In this document: positions 18,761 through 30,162 of the stretch, in pieces
Layout: every line of letters starts with the position of its first letter
Position numbering within the stretch: position 1 is the stretch's first letter
Assembly (NCBI RefSeq): GCF_001875325.1
Contig: NZ_MDDC01000009.1
Coordinates: forward strand, 61,052 to 125,051
Direction: 5' to 3'
From: Neomoorella thermoacetica
GTDB lineage: Bacteria > Bacillota > DSM-521 > Neomoorellales > Neomoorellaceae
DNA length: 64,000 bases
The notes under the pieces: model-generated
The model's input: only the letters and a program-made list of their open reading frames with translations
The model's database searches: none
What the model was told of the DNA's origin: nothing
Translations under genes and position numbers: made by a program

Positions 18761-18790
18761 ATTGTAAACTGATGGTAGCAGAAAGGTCAA
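18761..18790 (-). promoter_or_regulatory. Sigma-A-type promoter of the modE-like/tup unit
   Basis: TTGACC (18790-18785), 18 bases, TACAAT (18766-18761) on the minus strand, ending about 26 bp before the modE-like start codon. Confidence 0.65.
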
Positions 18791-18871
18791 GAATTTCCTG
18801 GCCTCCAGACGCCCGGGGAAAGGTTATTTTTTCGCAATGACCAGGAACTTTATAAAAAAAACCAGCGTCTA

Positions 18872-18900
18872 TTGATATAAATGCGGGTCAGGGATATTAT
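18872..18900 (+). promoter_or_regulatory. Sigma-A-type promoter of the lipoprotein gene
   Basis: TTGATA (18872-18877), 17 bases, TATTAT (18895-18900), 40 bp before the ATG at 18941. It diverges from the modE-like promoter. Confidence 0.6.
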
Positions 18901-18940
18901 TATAGATTAGACCAGCCATTTTATACAGGGAGAGAAGTCA

Positions 18941-20221
18941 ATGTTCCGGCGTTTACTTGCCTGCTTTTTAATCCTGCTTCCCTTAAGCCTGGCCGGGTGC
19001 CGGGCGGAAAACCAGCCGGTTACTACGACAGCCAGTTTTAAGGAATTCAAAGGCAACATTGTGGGTCTGGAATTTTATGTAAACCAACCCTCGGGCGACC
19101 CCAGGCAGGCCGTCAACCTGAACGACAAGCAGCTTACCCGGCGGTTCCTGGATTTTTTGGGACAGTTACCAGTTACCGACCCGCCGCCGGCCTCCTGGAC
19201 CGGGGCTCGTGACTTCCTGGCCTTCAAATTTACCCATAACGGGGAGATCCTGGCCAGCAAGCAGTACCCCTATTACCACCAGGACAACGGGCCCGGTTAC
19301 CTGGAGTTAGAAGACGGCTGGCACCAGGTACCGGCAGCTTTCAACTCGCGGCTGGCCACCCTGGCCCAGTACCCTGAGGCCACCAGCAATGTGGACCCGG
19401 CCGATGTGGCCTTTCTCAAGCAATACGGCTGGACCATCTTTTATAAAATTAAAGATTACAGCGGCCGCCTGCCGGATAAGCTCATCCACGAATCGGGAGA
19501 ATACCCCGTAGCCCTTTACTACGCCTATAATAATGAACTGAGCAAGGACGTCGGCCTGGACCTCACCCCCTACCTGGGAAAAAACGTCCAGATTAACCTT
19601 TATAAACTCATGGAACCCCTGCCGGCCTTCATGCAACCGCGCCAGGACGCCAGCCGGGCGGTAATTGTGAGGGATGGCGATAAAATAGTCGGAGCCTGGC
19701 TGGATGCCGGTGGTCCCGAGGCCTTTGCCTGTTCCCTGAAGGGCCGCCGGTTGGAAGAAATCACCGGGAAATCCTGGGGTGAATGGGTCGATCAGTATAT
19801 CGACCACCGCAACGAGCAGGAGAGGCTCATCAGCCAGATGACCCCGGAAAAGGTTATTGAGACTTACTATGAAGCCATCGACCATAAAGACCCGCGGACG
19901 GCCCATGCCTGTGAAACCCGCCGCCGCCTGGTCACTTACCTGTTCCGCAACATGGACAATAACCGCCTCTATAATTACTCTTACGCCACCAATGATGCCG
20001 ATGAGATCAATAATATCACCCGGGCCAGGGTCATCCGCATCCAGCCCTACCAGGACCCGGGGCCGGAGCAACCGGATGTAAAGAAGTATGTGGTGGAGGT
20101 TGATATAAATGTGCGGCGGGTTGTTACTTACGAAAGCGGTCGCCAGGTACGCTTTTTCACCCTGCGCCGGGAGACACCGACTACCGGCTGGCGAATCGAC
20201 GACATCAGTACCGGGCCATAA
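18941..20221 (+). CDS. Putative lipoprotein of unknown function
   Basis: 426 aa. Signal peptide LLACFLILLPLSLAGC with lipobox LAGC at about 16-19, so it is probably anchored outside the membrane. Two parts are visible: residues 30-165, a beta-rich region (NIVGLEFYVNQPSGDP), and residues 300-426, a NTF2-like module beginning MTPEKVIETYYEAIDHKD and ending in RRETPTTGWRIDDI. The latter resembles small domains of unknown function common in Firmicutes lipoproteins (DUF4829 type, from memory). It stands alone on the plus strand between tupABC and nifJ. No function is assigned. Confidence 0.8.
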   Translation: MFRRLLACFLILLPLSLAGCRAENQPVTTTASFKEFKGNIVGLEFYVNQPSGDPRQAVNLNDKQLTRRFLDFLGQLPVTDPPPASWTGARDFLAFKFTHNGEILASKQYPYYHQDNGPGYLELEDGWHQVPAAFNSRLATLAQYPEATSNVDPADVAFLKQYGWTIFYKIKDYSGRLPDKLIHESGEYPVALYYAYNNELSKDVGLDLTPYLGKNVQINLYKLMEPLPAFMQPRQDASRAVIVRDGDKIVGAWLDAGGPEAFACSLKGRRLEEITGKSWGEWVDQYIDHRNEQERLISQMTPEKVIETYYEAIDHKDPRTAHACETRRRLVTYLFRNMDNNRLYNYSYATNDADEINNITRARVIRIQPYQDPGPEQPDVKKYVVEVDINVRRVVTYESGRQVRFFTLRRETPTTGWRIDDISTGP

Positions 20222-20267
20222 TTATACCCGCACCAGGTAAGTAGGGACAACTTCGTTCCCCCTGGTT

Positions 20268-20290
20268 AACCCCTGGGGGGTTTACTTTTG
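20268..20290 (+). terminator. Probable terminator after the lipoprotein gene
   Basis: AACCCC (20268-20273) and GGGGTT (20277-20282) form a short hairpin followed by TACTTTT. Confidence 0.45.
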
Positions 20291-20338
20291 AGGTAGATCT
20301 CGCATCATTGTGTCTTTTTTATTCATTATACTTATGTA

Positions 20339-20367
20339 TTGACCATTATTATAGGTAGTGTTAGAGT
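20339..20367 (+). promoter_or_regulatory. Candidate promoter of nifJ
   Basis: TTGACC (20339-20344), 17 bases, TAGAGT (20362-20367), 49 bp before the ATG. The -35 is strong and the -10 imperfect. AAGGAGG lies just before the start. Confidence 0.5.
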
Positions 20368-20412
20368 AATATTGGGTAAAGGGGTAGGTTTAATTTTTTT
20401 CAAGGAGGATGA

Positions 20413-23931
<3,519 letters not shown>

Positions 23932-23947
23932 ACACCGGCGATACTGC

Positions 23948-23985
23948 AAGGCCAGGAGTGCAAACTCCTGGCCTTTATTAATTTC
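23948..23985 (+). terminator. nifJ terminator
   Basis: A 12-bp perfect stem (23948-23959 with 23964-23975) closed by a GCAA tetraloop and followed by a T-rich tract. Confidence 0.85.
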
Positions 23986-24134
23986 GTAAAGGCTTTCCTC
24001 CCAAAACAGGGTTTCACCAAAAGTTGATTAATACTCCAGCTTTTTGAGGGCTGAAAGTACAGCCCGGGCCTCCGGTAGTTCCCGGCTGGCAAGCTCGGCC
24101 CTTGTTTAAGGGGCGGGGGTGGCTTATATTTCAC

Positions 24135-25073
24135 CTACCCCCGGAGTTCCCAGATGCGCTGGTCTTCCAGGCCCAGGCGCCAGACAGCAATACCAGGCAG
24201 GTTGTACTCCCTGACCAGCCCCAGGCGAACGCTAAAGCTGCGCACGTCTTCAAACCACACCACATGGGGCGTATTATCCTCAACATAAGTAAAGGTCGAC
24301 TCCTGGGCATTGGGGTCATAGTAGATGCTGGCCCCGACACGACGGGCCAGGTCAAGGACCTGGCTGTGGGATAGGGTCACCGGCACCCTGACCCCTTCGG
24401 CCCAGTCATAACCGTAGACAGCCATGCCCAGGCGAATCTTTTCCCGGGGAATTACTGTCACGGCATAATCCAGGACCTGGCGGATAAAACTGGTAGAGGC
24501 TATGGGGCCCGGGGTGGCGAAATGTTCATCGTAGGCCAGGATGTAAACCTGGTCGCTGGCGGCGGCCAGATTCGGATAGCTGAAGGCCCCCGAGAAGGGG
24601 TGGCGGGGATTGTCCCGGAGTTCCGCCGGTACGGAAATAGTTGTTAAAAAGCCGGCCCCTTTCAGGGTCTGCCCCAGCTGGTTCAAAAAACTGGTCAGGT
24701 AGGGACGATCCTCCGGCGGGACGAACTCAAAATCAATATTCACCCCGGCAAAGTTCCAGCGATACATCAGGTTCAGGATATTCTGGACCAGGGCCTGGCG
24801 CAACTCGTCTGTCGTCAGCAGGCGATGGATGAGGGGACCGTACTGGGGGCTGGAGTAATTGTGGACAATAGCCAGCACCGGCAGATTGTAGCGGCGGATG
24901 GCTGCCAGTCCCCCGGCGTCGGCCTGGTCCACCAGGCCCCCGGTCTCAGTTACACCAAACCAGAAAGGCAGGACATAACGCAGCAGGCCACCGTAACTGC
25001 GCAAGGAGGCCAGCCCCGGCGGGTCGGGGACATAATACCAGTTGTTCTCCAGTTGCCGTTCCTGCAGGGCCAA
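24135..25073 (-). CDS. Glycoside hydrolase family 18 protein, spore-cortex lytic (YaaH/SleL) type catalytic domain
   Basis: 312 aa with no signal peptide or LysM. The catalytic motif is GVNIDFEFVPPEDRPY (near 120); in YaaH/SleL the Glu of the D-F-E-x-V-P-P-E-D-R string is the acid. ILAYDEHF and MAVYGYDW are further GH18 strands. Family members act on cortex fragments or germination intermediates. Usual YaaH/SleL carry N-terminal LysM repeats, which are missing. The start is TTG at 25073, with AGGGGGAG 6 bases upstream. It lies about 100 bp beyond the fixX stop and could be read from the same message. Confidence 0.85.
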   Translation of the reverse strand: MALQERQLENNWYYVPDPPGLASLRSYGGLLRYVLPFWFGVTETGGLVDQADAGGLAAIRRYNLPVLAIVHNYSSPQYGPLIHRLLTTDELRQALVQNILNLMYRWNFAGVNIDFEFVPPEDRPYLTSFLNQLGQTLKGAGFLTTISVPAELRDNPRHPFSGAFSYPNLAAASDQVYILAYDEHFATPGPIASTSFIRQVLDYAVTVIPREKIRLGMAVYGYDWAEGVRVPVTLSHSQVLDLARRVGASIYYDPNAQESTFTYVEDNTPHVVWFEDVRSFSVRLGLVREYNLPGIAVWRLGLEDQRIWELRG

Positions 25074-25174
25074 CGTTAACTCCCCCTGGAAAAGGCTTTA
25101 TTAACCATAATATGGTCTTTGCATCAGGGGGTTCGTTACCTGCGTACCCATCCGGGCATAAAGTAGCGATTAAG

Positions 25175-25453
25175 TTAACCATACTTATATATGATGCCGA
25201 AACCGCCGCGGGGATTGCGCCAGTCGATGTTATCATGGGCACAGCCGTAGCGGCAGGTGCCGCATTCCACGCAGCCTTCATAGGCGGTCTCTATGCGCTC
25301 CTCCCTTTCGTTCCAGACGTAAACCCGGGCCGGGCAGATAAAGGTACAGGGTTTGCCCTCGCAGTGGCGGCAGACCTCCCGGTCCTTGATGCGCAGGTGG
25401 GGGTGTTTGTCAGTCTGGTAACGATTGAGAAAGAGTTTATCTTCGAGGCGCAT
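25175..25453 (-). CDS. fixX: FixX-like ferredoxin
   Basis: 92 aa. Cysteine sets CRHCEGKPCTFICP and CVECGTCRYGC, with DNIDWRNPRGGFGI at the end, are typical of FixX/YgcO ferredoxin-like proteins. It pairs with FixC to pass electrons from the flavin into the quinone pool or another acceptor. Its ATG overlaps the fixC stop region by one base. Last gene of etfB-etfA-fixC-fixX. Confidence 0.93.
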   Translation of the reverse strand: MRLEDKLFLNRYQTDKHPHLRIKDREVCRHCEGKPCTFICPARVYVWNEREERIETAYEGCVECGTCRYGCAHDNIDWRNPRGGFGIIYKYG

Positions 25454-26751
25454 CAGCCCATCACCCTCCAGAGGCTGTAGAGATCGCGGGCAATCTGGAA
25501 ACGGCTGCGGGCGGCGGTAATCTCCCGCAAAATCCGCTTCTGCTTCGCGCGCTTGGGTACGTTGTCAACGGTTAAAAACTCCCTGGCGGCCCGGGAGAGG
25601 AGGCCGGGGTACAGGGTGAAAAATTGGGGGTTCTGGTCGAAGAAGAAGGAGGCCCCCTGGTATTTCTTCAGGTCCTTCAGGACAAAACTCTCCTCCAGGG
25701 CCCGGCGGTAAGGGGCCAGGTTGGCCTCACTGTAGTCCCCCTTCTCCCTGGCGGCCAGGATAGTCCTGGCTGCCAGCAAGCCGGAGGTCAGGGCCAGATT
25801 GGAACCTTCCCGGTGAACCCCGTTGACCAGCATGGCTGCATCCCCGACTACCAGGACGCCGTTGCCGTAGAGTTTAGGAACAGCCTGGTAACCGCCCTCG
25901 GGGATAAGATGCCCCTGGTACTCCTTGCTCTCGCCCCCGGCCAGCAGGGAGCGCACCATGGGGTGGGACTTCAGGTGCTCCAGGAGGTCGTTGGGGTTCA
26001 GGCGGCGGCGCACCAGGCTGGCCAGGAGGACCCCTACACCTACGGAGAGGGAGTCTTTATTAGTATAGATAAAGGCCGTGCCCAGCATCCCTTTGGTGGC
26101 TTCCCCCAGGAGTTCAATGGTGCAGCCCTGGCCCTCTTCCAGGTTAAAACGATCCTCGATTTTTTCCCGGGGCAGGGCAATAATCTCCTTCACGGCTACG
26201 GCCAGCTGGTTGGTGTTAATGCCGTCGGGTTTCAACCCGGCCTTCTGGGTCAAAAGGGAGTTGGCCCCCTCGGCCAGGACAACCACTTCGGCCCGCACAT
26301 CGCCCCCTTCCCGGCCTGTCCGTACCCCGACAACGCGCTCGTTTTCCCACAGGAGGTCTTCGACGACGGTTTCGTTAATCAAAAGCGCCCCGGCAGCCAC
26401 AGCCTGATCGGCCAGCCAGCGGTCAAAACGGGCCCGCAGGACGGTAAAGGCATTGAAGGGTTCGCCGGCAAAAACCATATCTTTATAGCCCAGGGTCAGG
26501 GCCGCTTCCCCGGTAAGCAACCACAGGCGCTGTTCCACTACCGGCCGTTCCAGGGGAGCCTGGTGGTAAAACCCGGGAACTACGGCTTCTGTCGGGTGGC
26601 GGTAGAGGACGCCGCCCATAACGTTTTTGCTGCCCGGGTGTTCTCCGCGTTCAAAGACGATTACTTCTACCCCGGCCCGGGCCAGGGTCAGGGCTGCCGC
26701 CAGGCCGGCCGGGCCGGCCCCGACAACTACTACCTCAAAGCGCTCAGCCAT
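25453..26751 (-). CDS. fixC: FixC-type electron-transfer-flavoprotein:quinone oxidoreductase
   Basis: 432 aa. The N-terminal FAD motif is VVVGAGPAGLAAALTLARAG. HPGSKNVMGG is a conserved FixC feature and GNGVLVVGDAAMLVNG the second FAD motif. With EtfAB and FixX it forms a complex that in related bacteria bifurcates NADH electrons to ferredoxin (or flavodoxin) and quinone. It is 49 bp from etfA. Confidence 0.94.
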   Translation of the reverse strand: MAERFEVVVVGAGPAGLAAALTLARAGVEVIVFERGEHPGSKNVMGGVLYRHPTEAVVPGFYHQAPLERPVVEQRLWLLTGEAALTLGYKDMVFAGEPFNAFTVLRARFDRWLADQAVAAGALLINETVVEDLLWENERVVGVRTGREGGDVRAEVVVLAEGANSLLTQKAGLKPDGINTNQLAVAVKEIIALPREKIEDRFNLEEGQGCTIELLGEATKGMLGTAFIYTNKDSLSVGVGVLLASLVRRRLNPNDLLEHLKSHPMVRSLLAGGESKEYQGHLIPEGGYQAVPKLYGNGVLVVGDAAMLVNGVHREGSNLALTSGLLAARTILAAREKGDYSEANLAPYRRALEESFVLKDLKKYQGASFFFDQNPQFFTLYPGLLSRAAREFLTVDNVPKRAKQKRILREITAARSRFQIARDLYSLWRVMG

Positions 26752-26800
26752 CCTTGCACCCCTTCCGGAAGGGTAATTGTTGTAACCGCGGTGCCGGTTT

Positions 26801-27832
26801 TCAGGTGGATCTCGCTGCCAGCTGCCGGCGGAACTCCTCCGTCAGCGCCGGTACTACCTCCAGGAAATCGCCGACTATACCGTAGGTAGCCACCTTAAAG
26901 ATGGGCGCCTCCGGGTCCTTATTGATGGCCACAATCACATCCGCGTTCTGCATGCCGACCAGGTGCTGGATGGCCCCGGAAATACCGATGGCGAAATATA
27001 CCTTTGGCCGGACGGTGATACCCGTCTGGCCTACCTGGTACTCCGGTGGCAGCCAGCCGGCTTCCACTGCCGCCCGGGAAGCCCCCAGGGTGCCCCCCAG
27101 GACACCGGCCAGTTCTTCCAGGAGGCGCAGGTTTTCCCTGGACCCCAGTCCCCGGCCGCCGGCAACGACAATCTCCGCCCGGTCGAGGTAGACAGCCTTC
27201 CCCTTCTCTTCGATAACCTCCAGGACCGTTGCCAGGGCCTCTTCCTCTTTTAAATCTATTCCTACCCGTACCAGTTCCCCCTGGCGACCTTCCTGCCGTG
27301 GCGGCAGGGGCATGACCCGGGGCCGGACGGTAGCCATCTGGGGCCGGTGCCGTTGACAGAGGATGGTAGCCATGACGTTGCCGCCGAAGGCCGGCCGGGT
27401 CTGTTCCAGCAGGCGGGTTGCGGGGTCTATATTCAAAGCGGTGCAGTCGGCCGTGAGGCCTGTTCCCAGGGCTGTGGCCACGGCCCCGGAGAGATCCCGG
27501 CCCATGCTGGTGGCCCCCAGGAGCAGTATCTCCGGCCTGTAGCGTTGAACCAGCTCAACCAGGGCCCGGGCGTAGGGAGCTGTACGATAGGGGCCCAGGA
27601 CAGGGTCTTCCACCAGGTAGACCCTGTCGGCCCCGTAGGCCCAGGCTTCGTTAGCCAGGCCCTCTACTCCCTGGCCCAGGAGCACGCCGGCCAGTTCGAC
27701 TTTCAGGGCACCGGCCAGCTGCCGGCCGGCCCCGAGCAGTTCCCAGGAAACCGGGGCCGGTTCGCCGGCCACCTGTTCGATAAAGACCCAGACGCCGCGA
27801 TATGTGGTTTCGGCATTGGATACTGCAGTCAG
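26801..27832 (-). CDS. etfA: Electron transfer flavoprotein alpha subunit, apparent CTG start
   Basis: 343 aa if read from CTG 27832. The C-terminal FAD domain is complete: VVAGGRGLGSREN, VGQTGITVRPKVYFAIGISG, cited as separate motifs, then INKDPEAPIF. The N-terminus needs the strand YRGVWVFIEQ common to this clade; it is encoded only upstream of the first GTG in frame (27772). Between the in-frame stop and that strand no ATG, GTG or TTG exists. CTG at 27832 has GAGGAG 10 bases upstream. FixB type; its partner etfB ends 15 bp upstream. Confidence 0.85.
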   Translation of the reverse strand: MTAVSNAETTYRGVWVFIEQVAGEPAPVSWELLGAGRQLAGALKVELAGVLLGQGVEGLANEAWAYGADRVYLVEDPVLGPYRTAPYARALVELVQRYRPEILLLGATSMGRDLSGAVATALGTGLTADCTALNIDPATRLLEQTRPAFGGNVMATILCQRHRPQMATVRPRVMPLPPRQEGRQGELVRVGIDLKEEEALATVLEVIEEKGKAVYLDRAEIVVAGGRGLGSRENLRLLEELAGVLGGTLGASRAAVEAGWLPPEYQVGQTGITVRPKVYFAIGISGAIQHLVGMQNADVIVAINKDPEAPIFKVATYGIVGDFLEVVPALTEEFRRQLAARST

Positions 27833-27847
27833 CCCGCGTCAGCTCCT

Positions 27848-28657
27848 CTACTTATCTGCTATAATCTTGGTCTGGACCAGTTTGGCTACCAGGATGGCTG
27901 CTGCCTGGCGGGGTTCGCCGGGGATTAACTCCCCGCCCGGCCGGGCAGGTGGGGCGAAGATGCGCCGTACGGAAGTGGGCGAACCCTTGAGGCCGATTGA
28001 GGCCGGGTCGAGGTCCAGGTCATCCTTGCTCCAGGTGGTAATCGTGGCCCGGGCGGCCCGGATCAGGGCCGGGAGAGAGGCATAACGCAACTCGTTGAGA
28101 TCCTTGACCACCGTCAGCAAGGCGGGCAGGCGGCCGCGGATAACCTCCCGTTTATCCTCCAGCTTGCGCTGGACCTGGATCTGCCTCTTTTCCAGGTCCA
28201 CCCCGTCGATGGCCATAACGTAAGTCAGCTGGGTAAAACCCAACCGGGCGGCAATGCCCGGTCCCACCTGGGCAGTGTCGCCGTCAATGGCCTGTTTACC
28301 GCAGAAGACCAGGTCAACAGGAGTCTCCCGGTCTATGGCCCGGATTGCTGCAGCCAGGATATAGCTGGTGGCCAGGGTATCGGAACCGGCGAAGGCCCGG
28401 TCGCTGAGGAGAATGGCCCGGTCTGCCCCCATGCCCAGGGCCCGGCGCAGGACTTCTTCCGCCTGGGGTGGTCCCATAGACAGGGCCGTCACCTGGCCGC
28501 CGTACTTCTCCTTTAGCTGGACCGCTGCCTCAACGGCGTGGGCATCATAGGGATTGAGGATTGCCGGTACCCCGGCCCGGACCAGGGTATTGGTCCGGGG
28601 GTTGATGCGCACCTCAGCCGTATCCGGTACCTGCTTTACGCATACTACCATCTGCAA
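27848..28657 (-). CDS. etfB: Electron transfer flavoprotein beta subunit (FixA type)
   Basis: About 269 aa. N-terminus MVVCVKQVPDTAEV; NPYDAHAVEAAVQLKE is the conserved Etf-beta motif. DLVFCGKQAIDGDTAQVGP lies in the nucleotide-binding region (NADH or AMP site; cited as residues near 110-128). First gene of etfB-etfA-fixC-fixX. Possible starts are GTG 28669 (overlaps the ribosome site), TTG 28657 and ATG 28651; TTG has the best spacing to the G-rich site. Confidence 0.92.
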   Translation of the reverse strand: MQMVVCVKQVPDTAEVRINPRTNTLVRAGVPAILNPYDAHAVEAAVQLKEKYGGQVTALSMGPPQAEEVLRRALGMGADRAILLSDRAFAGSDTLATSYILAAAIRAIDRETPVDLVFCGKQAIDGDTAQVGPGIAARLGFTQLTYVMAIDGVDLEKRQIQVQRKLEDKREVIRGRLPALLTVVKDLNELRYASLPALIRAARATITTWSKDDLDLDPASIGLKGSPTSVRRIFAPPARPGGELIPGEPRQAAAILVAKLVQTKIIADK

Positions 28658-28736
28658 CAAAAACCCCACCCCTCTAGTTAGTATGGGGCGGGGCGAATTT
28701 TAGTATGCAATTTTCCCGGCAGGCTTTGGCCCGGGT

Positions 28737-28767
28737 AATAAAAAAGGTCACCAGGTAACTGGCAACC
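28737..28767 (-). terminator. veg terminator
   Basis: A 9-bp stem with two GU pairs (28759-28767 with 28746-28754), a 4-base loop, then TTTTTTATT on the minus strand. It separates veg from the etf operon. Confidence 0.75.
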
Positions 28768-28769
28768 CT

Positions 28770-29045
28770 CTAAGGCTTGACCCCGAGCTTTTTGTCACCA
28801 TAATCTCCTTCTACCATTAGTTCCACGGTATTAGTGAGAACATCGGTATAGCTGAAGGAAATCCGGCGCTCCGGGCTTTTCTGTTCTTCCAGGCGAATAA
28901 CGAAGATGTTAGGGTAAGTCTTTTCGAGTACTCCGGTCCGCTCCAGGATTTTTTTACGCCCCCGGTTAGCCCGTAGCTTAACTTTCTGCCCGACCCGGGC
29001 TTCCAGGTCTTCCCTGATGGTAGCCAGTACTTCCTTTCCATTCAA
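28770..29045 (-). CDS. veg: Veg family protein
   Basis: 91 aa. LEARVGQKVKLRANRGRKK and ERTGVLEKTYPNIFVIRL match Veg (DUF1021), an SH3-like small protein. In B. subtilis it is one of the most strongly expressed genes and promotes biofilm formation. The start is TTG 29045. It lies between yabG and etfB; in Bacillus the order is yabG-veg-sspF-ispE. sspF is not here. Confidence 0.93.
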   Translation of the reverse strand: MNGKEVLATIREDLEARVGQKVKLRANRGRKKILERTGVLEKTYPNIFVIRLEEQKSPERRISFSYTDVLTNTVELMVEGDYGDKKLGVKP

Positions 29046-29075
29046 ATAAGACCACCCTCTTTCCGCGTATACCTT

Positions 29076-29104
29076 ATTATACCGCAGAAGAAGGTGAATG
29101 TCAA
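29076..29104 (-). promoter_or_regulatory. Consensus sigma-A promoter of veg, proximal
   Basis: TTGACA (29104-29099), exactly 17 bases, TATAAT (29081-29076): both hexamers match the consensus fully. It lies 31 bp before the start codon. Confidence 0.9.
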
Positions 29105-29116
29105 CTTTAATAAGTT

Positions 29117-29146
29117 ATTTTACTAAAACAGCCGGTTAATTGTCAA
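29117..29146 (-). promoter_or_regulatory. Second near-consensus promoter of veg, distal
   Basis: TTGACA (29146-29141), 18 bases, TAAAAT (29122-29117). Together with the proximal site it gives a tandem promoter. Confidence 0.75.
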
Positions 29147-29188
29147 GGGTAATAATGGCATAATAACAGCATTGCATTGGAGAAAGTT

Positions 29189-30091
29189 TCAATATGGCGA
29201 GCTGGGATAGCCGAGACGCAATTTCCCTTTAATCTCTACGCCACCGACCCCTTCATTGCCGGTAATAGTGTCTTTAATTATCTCGGCCGGGGCCAGGGTC
29301 TTCTCGATGGAGGTATAGGCCACCCGCTCGACTACAAAAACAGGGTCGTAGGCATGAATTAGCACCCGCAGGGGCGAGCTGGCAAAGGTAGCTCCGGCTT
29401 TTAGCAGGGCTTCATAATTGGACTGGCAGGCGCCGGCAAAGATGACCAGGTCATCATGGCCGGGCCGCAGGGCCCTGGCTGCCTTGACAGCAGCCACAAA
29501 GTGTTTGGAATGGCGGTAACTGTCCAGGTCGCTAAAACTGTTTTTTTCCCTTAGCAGGCAGTCGTGGCCCGTCAGGACCAGGATGTCGGGGGTATACTCC
29601 TGCAAAAGATCCTTGACTTTACTTGCCTGCTGTTCTTCCGGGATATAGACTCCGTGGGCCGGGATTTTTAATTGTTCATAAGCGTGCAGGCATTTATCCA
29701 GATACTCCTCGTCACCATCCAGGTGCAGTACCCGGCCCGGGACCTCAAAAAAATTCTCCGGCGTCGCCTCCCTGGCGGTCGATTTTTCCCTGGCGGTTGC
29801 TTCTTCACTACGGGTGAACAGGGCTTCCTTTTCTACAGCCCGGCGCTGTAAAATACGCCGGATACACAGATTATGCCGCTGGATATCGTCATGACGATAA
29901 CGCAATACCTCTTCTGCCGGCTGCAGTTCCAGGTCGTCCAACGGAGCATCGGCCACCAGCCGCATGTCCAGGCCCCTTAAAATTGCCGTGGTCGTTCCTT
30001 TATCGGTAATGGTCAAGGACTTGACTTTAAAAAAAATATCTTTACCATACGACTTCCGCGCCACAATATCTCCTGGTTTGATTTGATCCAA
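29189..30091 (-). CDS. yabG: Sporulation-specific protease YabG
   Basis: 300 aa. N-terminal SH3-like region (IKPGDIVARKSYGKDIFF), then the peptidase U57 body with PDILVLTGHDCLL, YRHSKHFVAAVKAAR and FAGACQSNYEALL. It processes coat and SASP-related proteins in the mother cell in Bacillus. The start is TTG 30091 after GGGGAGGG. A sigma-K-like promoter is placed just upstream. Downstream lies veg with its own promoters. Confidence 0.95.
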   Translation of the reverse strand: MDQIKPGDIVARKSYGKDIFFKVKSLTITDKGTTTAILRGLDMRLVADAPLDDLELQPAEEVLRYRHDDIQRHNLCIRRILQRRAVEKEALFTRSEEATAREKSTAREATPENFFEVPGRVLHLDGDEEYLDKCLHAYEQLKIPAHGVYIPEEQQASKVKDLLQEYTPDILVLTGHDCLLREKNSFSDLDSYRHSKHFVAAVKAARALRPGHDDLVIFAGACQSNYEALLKAGATFASSPLRVLIHAYDPVFVVERVAYTSIEKTLAPAEIIKDTITGNEGVGGVEIKGKLRLGYPSSPY

Positions 30092-30125
30092 CCTTTATCC
30101 CTCCCCGGTGGGCCTCTAATCATTC

Positions 30126-30155
30126 TATTTTATGTTCTGTTGCCCCCGGCTGGTG
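30126..30155 (-). promoter_or_regulatory. Candidate sigma-K promoter of yabG
   Basis: CACC (30155-30152), 17 bases, CATAAAATA (30134-30126) on the minus strand. The -10 fits CATAnnnTA fully and the -35 fits the short mACm element. yabG is a sigma-K gene in B. subtilis. Confidence 0.6.
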
Positions 30156-30162
30156 CCGCCAC

